Source: Cheiracanthium punctorium
Lineage: Eukaryota; Arthropoda; Arachnida; Araneae; Cheiracanthiidae
Direction: 5' to 3'
DNA length: 64,000 nucleotides
Assembly: GCA_038373885.1 (NCBI GenBank)
Contig: JAWZYV010000696.1
Location: forward strand, 1-64,000
Part shown: piece by piece, positions 1 through 10,702 of the stretch
Numbering within the stretch: position 1 is the stretch's first letter
Layout of the letters: each line of letters starts with the position of its first letter
Position numbers and translations under genes: made by a program
The notes under the pieces: model-generated
What the model saw: only the letters and a program-made list of their open reading frames with translations
Databases searched by the model: none
What the model was told of the DNA's origin: nothing

Positions 1-109
1 CCGCGGTTAGTAAAAACCCATCAATTACGGATGGGTACATCAGCTAGTAAAGTAATATAGAAGGATATTCTTCGGAATATTTTTTAACAATTCTTTTACT
101 AATACGAAA

Positions 110-194
110 AATTTGAAATTCGAGCCAAAATGCCGCCCCTAAAATTTGCCGCCCCGGACAGGGGTCCGGTTTGTCCGGCCCTAGGGCCGCCCCT
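110..194. mobile_element. hAT-like MITE end (fragment)
   Basis: A GC-rich patch in AT-rich intron holds GGTCCGGTTTGTCCGGCC and ends GGGCCGCCCCTG. Read from the right, this is CAGGGGCGGCCC, a terminal sequence of the CAGGGG type common in hAT MITEs. The other end was not found. Confidence 0.35.
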
Positions 195-732
195 GCACCC
201 AACAGAAAAAATGTCCTCCCTTCATACAGATCACTAATGAAGAGTGGTCAATAGTTATTTGTTAACACAAGAGTTCAGTGTACCTTAATAAACTGTTCTT
301 AATAAAAGTAGTTTGCTCTGTTGAGTTGACTCATGGTTAAATGTATGGTGAATATGGCCATTAAAGTTAGGAGAAATATTGCAATCTAATAAGATACCAA
401 GACCAAAAATAGGCCAGTTACATTCAATAGGGCCAGTTACATTCAAAAACTCTTAAGAATTTTCATTCCATTTTTCAGATTTTGTAGATGGCAGCAGTGA
501 TAACCTATAAAAAAGTCATGTCCTCACAAGTCTCTGTCACCCTTAAAAATCATTTTTAAATACCCATACTATTCGAGAAACAAAATGTAAGAAGTTTAAT
601 CTTATGCATTTTAAAAAATAACGGTCAAAGTATTAGAATTAAATTTTATGGCAATGTCACCACTCTAAAGAGTTAAGAAAAACTATGAACATCAAAATCA
701 AATATAAATGTGAAGGCGAAAAAAGCCATTAC

Positions 733-825
733 CTTGAAGGTACATTTCCTCTCCATCACCAAATGGATCCCCACATTTTGGAACATCGGGCACATGTTTG
801 GATGAAAATGATGATTGTCACCAGC
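733..825 (-). CDS. ABLIM exon: LIM4 middle, two 1-base insertions
   Basis: This 93-base exon has a TTTTAG acceptor and a GTAATG donor. In pieces it encodes AGDNHHFHP, TCARCSK and CGDPFGDGEEMYLQ, which together match LIM4 of ABLIM. The three pieces are in three different frames. There is one extra A in CCAAACATG and another in TCCAAAATGTG. The regular family length would be 91 bases. Both extra bases fall in A runs, as expected of uncorrected long-read errors, although true frame-breaking lesions are possible. The last ligand pair of LIM4 would be in an exon left of the window. Confidence 0.85.
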
Positions 826-938
826 CTAAAATAGAATTTATAAACTAGTATTTCATATGTAACAAATGTTTTGAATGAAAAACGTTTGAAAAATATTTTT
901 TTTATGACAAGAGAAATTAAATTTGAATTTATGCTTAC

Positions 939-1032
939 ACGTAAAACCTTGCCAATAATGTAGCGTTCACAATGATTGCACTTCACACCGAACTGTTTTT
1001 GATAGTCTTTTTCACAATAGGGCACACCATCC
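939..1032 (-). CDS. ABLIM exon: LIM3 end and LIM4 start
   Basis: This 94-base exon lies between TTTATAG and a GTAAGC donor. It encodes DGVPYCEKDYQKQFGVKCNH, then CERYIIGKVLR. The C and D that complete LIM3 are in YCEKD, and LIM4 opens with CNHC. YCEKDYQ-LFGVKC and the GKVL that follows are among the best conserved stretches of ABLIM proteins. It ends on a codon boundary after Arg. The next exon is only 113 bases away. Confidence 0.95.
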
Positions 1033-1122
1033 CTATAAATGGGAGGAAAAGATATTTTCAGTGTCTCAGAATTTTTAAAATAACATGATCATCCTGAAAA
1101 ATGGAAAGAAAAGAATTCTTAC

Positions 1123-1249
1123 TTGTCCATATATTCACCATGTAAGACAGCTTCACATTCAGTACATTTGAAACACCAAATATGCCACTCTTTTTCTAGG
1201 GCGATAAGGGCTTGACCTTCTTTTAATTCTTCTTTACAACCAGCACAAA
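1123..1249 (-). CDS. ABLIM exon: LIM3
   Basis: This 127-base exon has an ATTTTAG acceptor and a GTAAGA donor. It encodes ICAGCKEELKEGQALIALEK, then EWHIWCFKCTECEAVLHGEY and MDK. The LIM3 ligands (CxxC, HxxC, CxxC) are complete, and the family pattern GQALxALxKxWH is clear. It ends with AA, which joins a G from the next exon to give Lys, so the product reads through GEYMDKDGVPYCEKD. Confidence 0.95.
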
Positions 1250-2626
1250 CTAAAATAATAGAATTATGATTGAAAGATTAAGAAGCAAAAAATGCTTAGG
1301 TCATTTAAACTTTAAATATTCCAAATATAAGTTCCATTAGTATTTTGTTCAGAAGCATATAAACAAATTATGACATACAACAACAAATTGATTAGTAATT
1401 TATTAAATAGACAATTCAGGATGTCAAATTTTAATTGCCTAATATATAATACACGTTACTCTACATGGGTTTAATTGTATGATTTACTGTCAAAACAGCA
1501 GCTTTCTTTTCATAAATTCTCACAAACAGTTTATTTGTCTTATAATATTTTATACAGTTGCTTATATTTAACTGAAATAAGTATACTAAGTGCAGTGATG
1601 AGATTGACAAAAAAGGAAAAAGTCTTAAAGAAAGTGCAAACGAAATTCATAAGTATTATTTCTTAAATGTCAAGTTCAATAAATAATGTAATTTCTATTG
1701 ATATTGAATCTATCCTACTTATGTACAATCAAATCTTAATAAAAAATATAAAAACTTCCAAGATTTTTCAAAAAATTGAAAAAGTCTGAAAATCAGACAA
1801 AAGTCTGAAGAATCTCATCTCTGTAAGTGGTATGTTTCAAATGGTTTTTTATTTTATTCAACAGGAAGTATTTTTAGATGTAATATAGTTAAATAAATGC
1901 CAAATATAGTTAATACTGACTGAAACAGAAGCAAAATCAGATTTTTGGAAATTAATATCAACAAACCTTAAGAAGGGGAAATTTTAGCACTTTTACATGC
2001 ATTAAGACATTATGGTAACTTATAATTTCTTTTATAAAAACAGAATGTCAATATTTTGGATTTAAGAGTGCACTAATAATTCAAGTAAATCACAACATTA
2101 AAAGCATACATTTTCTTTTCTACATTTAGCAAAAACCATTTTTCAATTGAGGAGAGGGGGGAAAGTCTGCCAAGTGCCTAATGCATGCAGAACTAAATAT
2201 CATTCCCCCCCCCCCCCCCTTTTCAATCTGTGCAATTAAGTGTCAATAACAGGGATCATGCGGAAGTCTGAATAATTTACACAAATTTTGTTGACTGTAA
2301 TGAAAAAAATACACACGTAATTTGTTTTGCATATGCAAAAACCAATCTTTCTCAAGATAATGGGCCTTAGTGACGCATTTTTATCAAAAATCTGAGTTAA
2401 TGCAAACCCTGCAATAACAAAAAACAATTACCTTCCACTAGTGTTGATAATCTATTTCAATATATGAGGCAGCTGTTTACTTATTAATACATCACTTGTA
2501 AACTCACCAACTTTTAGTGTTGTGACCAACCACCGAATGATTAAGATCAATTTGATTTTTTAAAGGTACAATACAAAAGTATCCAAAATTCTTTAAATCC
2601 CGAAGCATTATAAGAAAGCAACTAAC
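1250..2626. other. ABLIM intron, no recognised feature
   Basis: AT-rich intron between the LIM3 exon and the linker exon. It holds a run of about 15 C at 2204-2219 and scattered short open frames without coding character. Confidence 0.8.
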
Positions 2627-2763
2627 TTTTCCTAGTTGGTCCATTTTGAACTTGAGATTCTTGTACAGGGGATTCAGCTGCGACAATAGGAATTTGAATG
2701 CACTTTGTACATAAACACTCTTTACCAGTGTAGGTCACCTTTTCACCAGATGGGAAAGGTTGC
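2627..2763 (-). CDS. ABLIM exon: LIM2 end and LIM2-LIM3 linker
   Basis: This 137-base exon is preceded by TTTCTTTCACAG and followed by a GTTAGT donor. It encodes QPFPSGEKVTYTGKECLCTK, which closes the second LIM2 finger (CxxC), followed by a polar linker (IQIPIVAAESPVQESQVQN, then GPTRK). The linker separates LIM2 from LIM3 as in the family. It ends in phase 1 (A), which gives Ile with the TT that opens the next exon. Reading past the donor would hit a stop two codons later, which supports the splice call. Confidence 0.92.
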
Positions 2764-4392
2764 CTGTGAAAGAAAACTACTTTAATTATGAGGGAAAAAA
2801 ATGACTACAGCTACCTAAATGAATATAAAACATAGTGGTTTATTAAAAATACCTAAAATATTCCACAGCCTAGCACTTTTGACCAACTGTCATAGTCATC
2901 ATCAGGTCAAATGATTTCTGTTGCCGTGTCAAGTTTTTTATTTCAAGTTTTTTTCTTCCAAGCTTAATCTGATGAAAGGAACTCGTAGTATATTGTCAGA
3001 ATTCACTACCATATTTACAATTTGACAAATCCAACAAAAAATAGTTAACAGCAATTCCTTGTTTTAAACAAAGATAAACACATTTCTAGCTTTAATTTAT
3101 AAAGCTAATCTAGCCTTTCCCCAATTTTAACCTATCATTCCCAAATTTTACTTCTTTGTCTAATTTAGACCTTTCCAGCTCAATCTCTTTGTCTATTTTC
3201 TAGTCGATACCACAGTTGTCAATAATTCAGGTATTGCTGACAACTGCAGTAAGTTGATCCTAACTCCAAAAGTTAGGACCATTAGCAAATTCTTTACCAT
3301 TTAATAAAAGCTCTTCAAGATCCATGATTTTCATGTCGGGAAGAACCTTTTCTCCCAACTTTTGTTACAGATTGGAATTTTTTTTTCAAACCTTTTATTA
3401 TAGGAAACATGTTTTCTTTTTATTAGTGTCCTGTCGCAGCGGACGCCCATCATTTAACAATAACTTTTAAAAATAATTGATGCTATACTGTAAAACCTAC
3501 ACAGCTTGAAAACAAGCCTTGCCCATAAAATAGTAACACATTACATACTTAAAAAAAAAAAAAAAAAAAAAATTATATCCCTGAGCTACAAGTTCAACAA
3601 GCACATTTCAATTTTCAATACAAATTTTTAGAACAGCAAGCTCTTTCTTATATTTTTTGGCAATCAGTCTGCTCACTCCAGTTCAATAATTACAGTAATC
3701 ATGGAGGCACAGATTTAACAACAGACTATCAATAATGAGAAACCAAAATCACATTTTCTTTTTTTACCATGACAGCAAAACTCACCAAATCAGAACTGTT
3801 CCATAGAAACACTGCTATTTCTTCTACTGAGCCAACTACTCTAGGTGCCCCAATCTTAAGCAGAATTAACTGCACTTTCACATTCATTTTTGCTATAAAG
3901 AGCCAATCATTACTCAACCATTCTTGACACAATGCCCACTGTAGGGTTTGCACAAATCCAAATAGGATTAAAATATATGCATGCGCTTTTGACATAGATT
4001 TTTATTAAAACTTATTATTAAAATAAATAAATAAAAATCTGTATTATAATTTGAAAGCTTCCAAAATAACTGGAGGGTCATGACCCTTAACCCCTAGTAA
4101 TGAGCTGTCACTGATGTCTACTATATTTAATACTAAGGTTAAATGAAAAAATATAACTATCAAGGGCACTCTAAAAATAACTAAAACATTAGCATAGGTG
4201 TAATTTTCTTCCCCTGCAACAATTAAAACTCAATAAAACTGTCTGTGGAGATACCATACACAGCACATGATATATATATAAAGCAGTAAAATTAATTTTT
4301 CATATATATAAACTCATTTGTATGGTAGGACTTCAATATCTACAAAACATTAGCAATGAAATTTTATGAAATAATCCTGCATTAAAACCTAC
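2764..4392. other. ABLIM intron with poly(A) tract
   Basis: AT-rich intron with a 22-base A run near 3550-3571 and a TA-rich patch near 4268-4308. No repeat family known from elsewhere in the window was recognised, and no exon. Confidence 0.7.
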
Positions 4393-4576
4393 CTACAACT
4401 TGCACACACAAAACATTTTTGATGATATGTGTTGCCAAGAGCTGTGACCACTTCACCTTCAACATAATCACCACATTCAGCACATCGGGTACCAAAAAGT
4501 TTTTGATAGTCTTTTGAACAATAATAACGTCCTTTATTTAAAAAGAAGCCACCTTGAGCTAATGAGGCAGAACATT
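4393..4576 (-). CDS. ABLIM exon: LIM1 end and LIM2 start
   Basis: This 184-base exon is bordered by TTTAG and a GTAGGT donor. It continues with ECSASLAQGGFFLNKGRYYC, then SKDYQKLFGTRC, then the LIM2 finger CAECGDYVEGEVVTALGNTY and HQKCFVCASCR. The stretches SLAQGGFF, GTRC and EGEVVTALG are hallmarks of ABLIM proteins. All expected Cys/His/Asp ligands are present. It ends with AG, which combines with a G from the next exon to give Arg. The reading frame is intact. Confidence 0.95.
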
Positions 4577-4930
4577 CTAAAGAAGAAAAAAAAAATTAAA
4601 TACAGGAGCTTAAGAAAATCTCTTAGTGCAGTAACAAGTACAGTGCTAGACAAAAAAGGAAAGTTTGAATATTAACCTTTTCTGAGACAAGCATTTAATC
4701 AAGGTTTCAGTTTTTTGAAATTCTAACATCAATTTTAATAACACATCAATAACTTTTCTGCAAAATACAAATTTTTCACCAATGTGAAAAATAATGCTTA
4801 GTTATTTTGTAATGAACAGCACAAATGTTACAATTATGTGACTAGAATGTCTACCCACTGCACATAAAAGGGTAGACAAAGAACAGTATACAAGTTTAAA
4901 TAAAATAACATTACTGAAGAAGTTTATCAT

Positions 4931-5125
4931 CATGAGTGCCCATAAGGGGGGGGCAAGGTAGGGCACTTGCCTCCCTGAGAGTTTTAGGTTAATGTCTCAT
5001 GATATAAACAAATGGCAAAACCAGAACTAAATTTGTTTAAAGTTTAAAATTTTTTCTAGAGGGGAGCAAATTTCAAAGTTCCCCCCCCCCTTCCCACCCC
5101 TAGAAGAAATCCTATGGCGCCCATG
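4931..5125. mobile_element. Family D hAT-like MITE, copy 1
   Basis: The element is bounded by CATGAGTGCCCATAAGG and a right end that reads CATGGGCGCCATAGG on the opposite strand. It is flanked by an exact 8-bp target duplication TTTATCAT (4923-4930 and 5126-5133). The interior has a G run on one side and a C run on the other. It lies in the ABLIM intron. The 8-bp duplication and short inverted ends fit the hAT superfamily. Confidence 0.8.
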
Positions 5126-5342
5126 TTTATCATGCTTTATTCTAAATGATAGTAAGACAAAATGTTACGGTGTTAAATTTTAGTTTCAATATCATGAGAA
5201 ATGATATTGAAACTTTGAGCGCATACTTTGAATTTGCTTTTGAGTGCATACTTTGAATTTGCTTTTATACTCAGCATTTCATCAAAGAAACGAATTATAA
5301 CTGCAGTTTGTATCCAATTTAAACAAAGCATTAGAAATAGTA

Positions 5343-5803
5343 CAGTAACCCCTCGTTATATTGCGCTTTTTCTATGTCTCCCAATTTTTTTCTGTACTCT
5401 TTTGCTTTGTTTCTTTACTTGAGAAGCACACAATACATTTGAAAAATGCATCTTCTATCCCATAACATAGGTATAATTAATTTTCGCTCCTTAATCTTGG
5501 TTGAAAAGCAAGATATGAGATTAAAATCAAATCAAATGACTGGATAATTTTTCAGCAGGAAATAAAATGTGTATTTGTAATAAAAATAAAACATTAAACT
5601 TCTATTTTTATAGTTTAAGAGCATATCTTTTATTAGGGTACATATACTATTAATTTTATTATACTTTAAATGCATATGTTCATAAAAGTAAAGTTTTATC
5701 ATATCACCTCCCCCTCTCCACCCATTCGTTCCCCATCGCGCCCTCGGATATATCGCTCATTTTTCTTGTCTCCCGACAAGCGCGATATAACAAGGGGTTA
5801 CTG
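5343..5803. mobile_element. pogo/Tc1-like MITE
   Basis: The left end CAGTAACCCCTCGTTATAT and the right end, which reads CAGTAACCCCTTGTTATAT on the other strand, form inverted repeats of about 28 bp including a GCGC step. Both ends are flanked by TA (5341-5342 and 5804-5805), the target duplication of the Tc1/mariner superfamily. CAGTA-ACCCTCGTTAT ends resemble pogo/Tigger-type elements. No transposase frame is present. Confidence 0.75.
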
Positions 5804-6129
5804 TATTTTTTTTTTTCATCACACAATCATATAGCTTACCACTGCAGTAAATTGTGGGTGCCAGTTATCCCCACTTTCTAAATTCAAATATGGAAAAATT
5901 TACAAGCCAATCCAAGATATTCACTCTCATGCAGAATGAAGCCTTAGATGCTGCAGACACATGCATGAAAGTGTTGTCCTGTCTAAAAATCATGTCTCTA
6001 GAGTCCTAATGATTTTATCCAGAGTCAGTATGTACCTTTTCAATACGTCTGTTTTGAGTATTACGGCTTTATTATGTTCACAGGCATACCCACAAAGCAG
6101 CACATAGGGGTTAAACTCCCCTTAAAGTT

Positions 6130-6265
6130 GAATACTAGGAATGTAATGGATATCCGACAAGTATCCGGTAGATTTTTCAATATCTGAAAGATCATCGGAT
6201 ATCTGAATCATAACTACCGGATATCAGACTTCTCTGCCGGATATCCGGCTATATACTACAAGAGT
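6130..6265. repeat. GGATATCC-rich palindromic patch
   Basis: There are repeated GGATATCCG / CCGGATATC motifs in both orientations, close to a tight foldback. It is probably a small MITE remnant in the ABLIM intron. Its ends were not resolved. Confidence 0.4.
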
Positions 6266-7472
6266 TCTATCTATAATATGTATGGGACAGGATGGAAAAT
6301 TATATTTGAGCATGCTTGATAAAGTGATACATAAAACAGAGGGATATATTTCTTAACTGAAAAAACAGCAAATTTAACACTGGAAATGGATCATTCAAAA
6401 TAAAGACAATTTCTATATTTGTTCAGTAGTTTTCGAGCACATTTATAACTAGTTAGGCTCATATTTAGAGCTGATTTCATGCTGCTGAGTGCCGCTTAAT
6501 GGACATTTTCTGAACTTAAAAAAACTTTAGCGCATCTTGTGTAGTGTCCATGTGCAAATTTGGAGGTGATCTCATCCTTTGCAGCTGTAGACTGCTGTTT
6601 ATAGGGGGAAGTATAATTATAAGTACTGTGTAGTATCATTTGAAAAATGTGCATTCAGTATGTGCAGCTTCTCCGATATTTTTAATTTGCTTCGGAAATC
6701 TGATAATTAACAAAAAACTTCAATCATTCTGTTTGCAAAATTTATTTACAGAGGCAGGGAGGAATTTCAATCTTCATCCTTTCTCTAAATGACAGTATTT
6801 TTTACTGACCATTCCTTTATTGAAGTCTCCAATGCCTAATGATTAAAAATTAACCTTTATTTTGCATATTTTTTAATTGAATTTAGTTATTTAAATTCAT
6901 TTATGACTTTTTGCAAGATTCAATTGATTTTTGAAGTTAAGCCTACTTAAAATGTGTTTGTGAAATACTTATTAAATGAAAATTATAACATGGCTGTTTG
7001 TGCAGACAGCCATTTTGTAACATGGTATTTTACTAGCTTAAAATAGTTGTTTTAGTTACTACTTCAGTATTGTGTATGATTATCACTCCATACATAAAGG
7101 ACGGACTAATTTTTGTTTATGGTGTGTGTATGTTGGAATGTGGTAATCAAGAGTGAAAAAGTGAAATTGGCCTAAGCTTTGGAAACTGTTTGAAATGATT
7201 TTTTTTTTTTTTTTTTTTTTTAATGAATTTACACACACACCCCATAGAGGTAGGTCGCTACTGTGGGTGCATCAAAATGGTAAGAAGAGGTGCTTTAATT
7301 AAGGTTTGCCTGGAGTGACATATCTCCGGTTATGGCATTAGTCTAGAGCACCCACAAAATTTTTAAGAAATCAGTGCCTCTGCCATGATGTAGGCTCAAA
7401 ATAAATTTAACATGTTACTTACAAGCAAGATGATATATATATTTTAATTCAACAGTTTAGTAAGATACTCAC

Positions 7473-7568
7473 CTGCACATTTAAAACAGTCTAAGTGAAA
7501 ATATCTATCTTGGACCCTGAGAGCATTACCAGTGCATTTTTTCTTGCATACTTCACATAATACTTTTC
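7473..7568 (-). CDS. ABLIM exon: LIM1 first half
   Basis: This 96-base exon has an acceptor after a T-rich tract (AG at 7570-7569) and a GTGAGT donor. It encodes KVLCEVCKKKCTGNALRVQD, then RYFHLDCFKCA. The zinc ligands of the first LIM finger (CxxC, HxxC) and the first Cys of the second finger are all present. It starts inside a codon (last two bases GA) and ends in phase 1 (G), which completes to GAA with the next exon. The upstream coding exon supplying the first base of that codon was not identified. Confidence 0.93.
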
Positions 7569-8659
7569 CTAAAAAAAAAAAAAGGAAGGACATATTTTAA
7601 AATTATATTCAATCAAGTATATCCTAAAATATCTGAACAAAAATACAAAATAGGCTCAAAATATTAACGAATTTCCAAAAACCTTAAAAAAATAAAACAA
7701 TTTAGCTTAAAAACATTTGCTGATAAAGTCCCGTAGACATAGTGTTGAGGGAAGGGGGAGGATCCCAAAAATCTTTAAAACATTCGTTTCCAAATATAAA
7801 AATAATCTATTTTGTACTCTGCATTAGGATATACTGCCCCCCAGAGGAGGGCCCGCTATGCTTATGCGTGCATGTGGTCACAACTTTCAACGACCAAAAG
7901 CCATTTGAAGGCCCCTGCCAGAAAACAATGGTGAGCACAGTAAGGGAATCTATCAATTTGACTGCAACACTAAAGCTAACAGGTTAAAGCAAATACGACA
8001 CTTGCAATTTTTAATCATTGCCAAGTTGTTGTTTCTTTTAAGAGGGTGCAGATGATGAGTCCTGAATCCAGAGCCTGACAAATACAACAAAGGCCAAGGC
8101 AGACTTTCATGGGGCCCCCTCTTTCATATAAACTTATCCACATAACAGTCCCTCAAATAGGTATCCGAGTCCCTGAAGTCAAATTTCATGTACAATTTGA
8201 TTTTCATAAAAAGTATATACAGTGAAGTGACCTCTCACTTACGGGACTCTCTTGGCTATATGCCGAATTTACTTGGTCCTGCCCATGCCTTATGTGGGAG
8301 ATAATGTTAAACTTCTCTCTGTTATATGACTGTTCTCACTCATTAATTCATTTTACATCTTTCAAGTACCAATCACCAATTTTTTGCCTTTATCTTATCA
8401 CTACTGCAAAAGTGTGTAATCAGTAATGAATAACATTTCTCATCTAAATTTCAGTGTTATTAGTGATGAAATCTATACTGTGAGAGTGGTTGAATGTCTA
8501 ATTAAAACGATTATTCCCAAAATAGCTTAGAAGTTTTAAAAGACCAACATTTTCTCTTTTCATCAATTTGAGGCAAACTAATACCACTTCACTTTTGGAA
8601 GAAAATCTCATCTGTAAATCATTAAAATATAGTGATGAATAAACTATGCTTTGTATACT
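7569..8659. other. No gene recognised (probable ABLIM first intron)
   Basis: AT-rich DNA upstream of the LIM1 exon. A patch at 7840-7930 has moderate G+C and an 81-codon frame without recognisable domains. The sequence at 8226-8260 resembles the start of a TA-type MITE, but no partner end was confirmed. Confidence 0.5.
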
Positions 8660-8779
8660 TGGGGGGGGGGGGGGGGTTACAACTACTGCAACTCACATGC
8701 AAAACAATTCCTCATGGGGGTGAGGGTTGTGAGCCCCTTATCTCTCCCCCCCCCCCCCTTGCCTGGCTACGTCACTGAG
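8660..8779. mobile_element. Family C hAT-like MITE fragment
   Basis: It has a G run followed by TTACAACTACTGCAACTCAC, then CCTCATGGGGGTG and the terminal CTGGCTACGTCACTGAG. These match the interior and one end of family C. The left terminus is missing. Confidence 0.55.
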
Positions 8780-10215
8780 AATAAAACTTGAAGCTGTAAC
8801 TCTCCTAATGGTACTTACCAAATACACAATACATATATTGTCAAAAATATTATCATTTTGGGTGGTACAAGAGGTCTGCCCAAAATTATCATATTGACCA
8901 GATATTCATCATTTTACTCAAAATGTTCTATTTACCTAATTATCTAAAGCCCTTTTCATTTTCTGCTTAGTATAGTAACTTTTTTTAGAGAATTATTGAA
9001 GTTCAGGCAAGAAAAATTCTCAAGAAACAACACATTTTTACAAAATACAATAGGGTTATTTCTTGATTTGGGGGCCCTGGCTAACTGCCCTAACCTAACT
9101 AACTCTGCCTAGGCTCTGCCCTAATCCCGTAAGTGTGAAAGTTTATCCACTAAATAAATCGCGCTGGCAAATTTACTAGAAAACAACATTTTTCTCAGAC
9201 TGGAGGAAAAGAGAGGGGGAAAAAAAAATCGTACATATAAACAAAAACGAAACCGCATGTCGGGAGAAAAAGTCGGCAAGAAAAGTAGAAAAGGCAGATC
9301 ATCAGCATGTAGCGTATGACAAGAGCAAAAGGCTTTTATGACTCAGCGCTCATCTTGGAAATGCGACGTCATCCGATGAAAAAAACTAGTTTGGGTTGTT
9401 CACGAATGCTCCGAACACTTGCTTCTCAAAAATCATTACCGATCTCTTTTGCATCGGGGAGAACGTTTTACCGTTATGTAAAAGCGTCTCCACTTATTAT
9501 ATAAACATCCACTGACCGCGGGGACTTCATTCCAGCATTTTTGGAAGCCCGGGAACACACTGACCGATCTGGGTCGGATTTCAGGGCAATAAATAGGCTG
9601 TAGTGGGCCCGGAACGCACTGGAACGACGTTTTTTACGCGCTATAACTCAAATGAAATTATTAATATATTATTGCCGGAAAAAGAAAAAAAAAAAAAGCT
9701 CATGTATAGTCCGCTCGCACTAACAATATTTATGTTTCAAGCCTACGGATACTATAGTCGTTGAAATTCTCCCAGTGAACTGATAGCCGAGTCTAATCGA
9801 TTAGAAATTCAATGCCTTGCTCCCTGCCCTTTCTGTCTCTTAGTCTTTGAAGAAAATAAGCATTAACATAAAAAGCCGGGTTTTATGATGGGTTGTTTGT
9901 TGTTATAAATTCAATTTGATGGGTTGTTATATTTCAACAGGACAAGAAATTTTTGGAATCAAGGCTTTTTTTTTTTTTTGAAAATGTCATGAAACTTTTG
10001 AACAGCTTTTTAAAAAAAAAACTCAATTGCGTAAGAGACCGAAAAATTTAGAATGTCTCTTTACAAGTTCTACTGTGAACTGTTACAATCACGAACCTAC
10101 AGGAGTTACGAAACATTCAGGAAAAAATCCTAAACATAGGGAATTTAGCAACAGTGCCCTAAACAGGCAACTCCTCGGCTCATTTTTATGCTCATGAATT
10201 GTTTCTGATAAAGCT
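8780..10215. other. Possible core promoter and repeat-derived DNA
   Basis: At 9363-9372 there is a CRE-like GACGTCATCC. At 9495-9504 there is TTATATAAAC, followed by a G+C-richer stretch ending CATTCC about 30 bases on. On the plus strand this could be a TATA promoter, but no downstream exon is supported. The part at 9960-10215 is a diverged inverted relative of 14015-14400: it shares GAATGTCTC, the GTAACTCCT/AGGAGTTAC patch and CCGAGGAGTT. Confidence 0.25.
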
Positions 10216-10535
10216 GTTCAAAAGTCGCGCAGTGTTCCCGCTCTGGTTACACCCAACTCTGACGTTTTGACTGTTGCCAGTCACGAAGAATAGATTGGAT
10301 TTCTATAAAAATAGTGGCGGGTGACATAGCTCCACGAGAATCCTTCACTTTTAAGCACGTCATTTTCCCGTCAAAAAATGGTCACGATTATTTTTAACAG
10401 CACTGACATCTGCTGAAAAAGGAAAGAATGCGAGAACAGCTGCATAGATTGCCCAATGCTGAAAAATGGGCAGCCGTTGCCATCGCTCGATTTAACTACC
10501 AGCAAGATGGCGGACGATCGAAACGTTCATCGCGT

Positions 10536-10574
<39 letters not shown>

Positions 10575-10702
10575 TTCTCTAGATCTGTGGCACGCGATGA
10601 ACGTTTCACGATCGTCCGCCATCTTGCTGGTAGTTAAGTCGAGTGATGGCAATGGCTGCCCTTTTTTCAGCATTGGGAAAGGGTTGCACCTCAAAGGTTT
10701 AA
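10216..10702 (+). mobile_element. TTAA palindrome MITE copy 1
   Basis: Full-length piggyBac-like palindromic element. The left terminus is eroded (GTCGCGCAGTGTTCCC) and the right end is GGGTTGCACCTCAAAGG followed by TTAA. The centre is replaced by a run of about 35 A (10539-10572), so the palindrome arms flank a homopolymer instead of the usual GACGACAGCTGGCTGTGC core. The lysine-rich open frames here come only from this A run. Confidence 0.8.

Larger units (their letters stand above)
733..7568 (-). other. ABLIM/Unc-115 gene body (partial)
   Basis: This is the span of the six recognised exons of an actin-binding LIM protein gene, read right to left. Exon order, phases and the LIM1-LIM2-linker-LIM3-LIM4 layout all agree with the ABLIM/Unc-115 family. 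That family links F-actin to signalling in muscle and growing axons. The introns run from 90 bases to 2.9 kb and carry transposon copies. The N-terminal exon must lie right of 7568 but was not found. The last zinc ligands of LIM4, the middle region and the villin headpiece lie left of the window. Confidence 0.93.
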
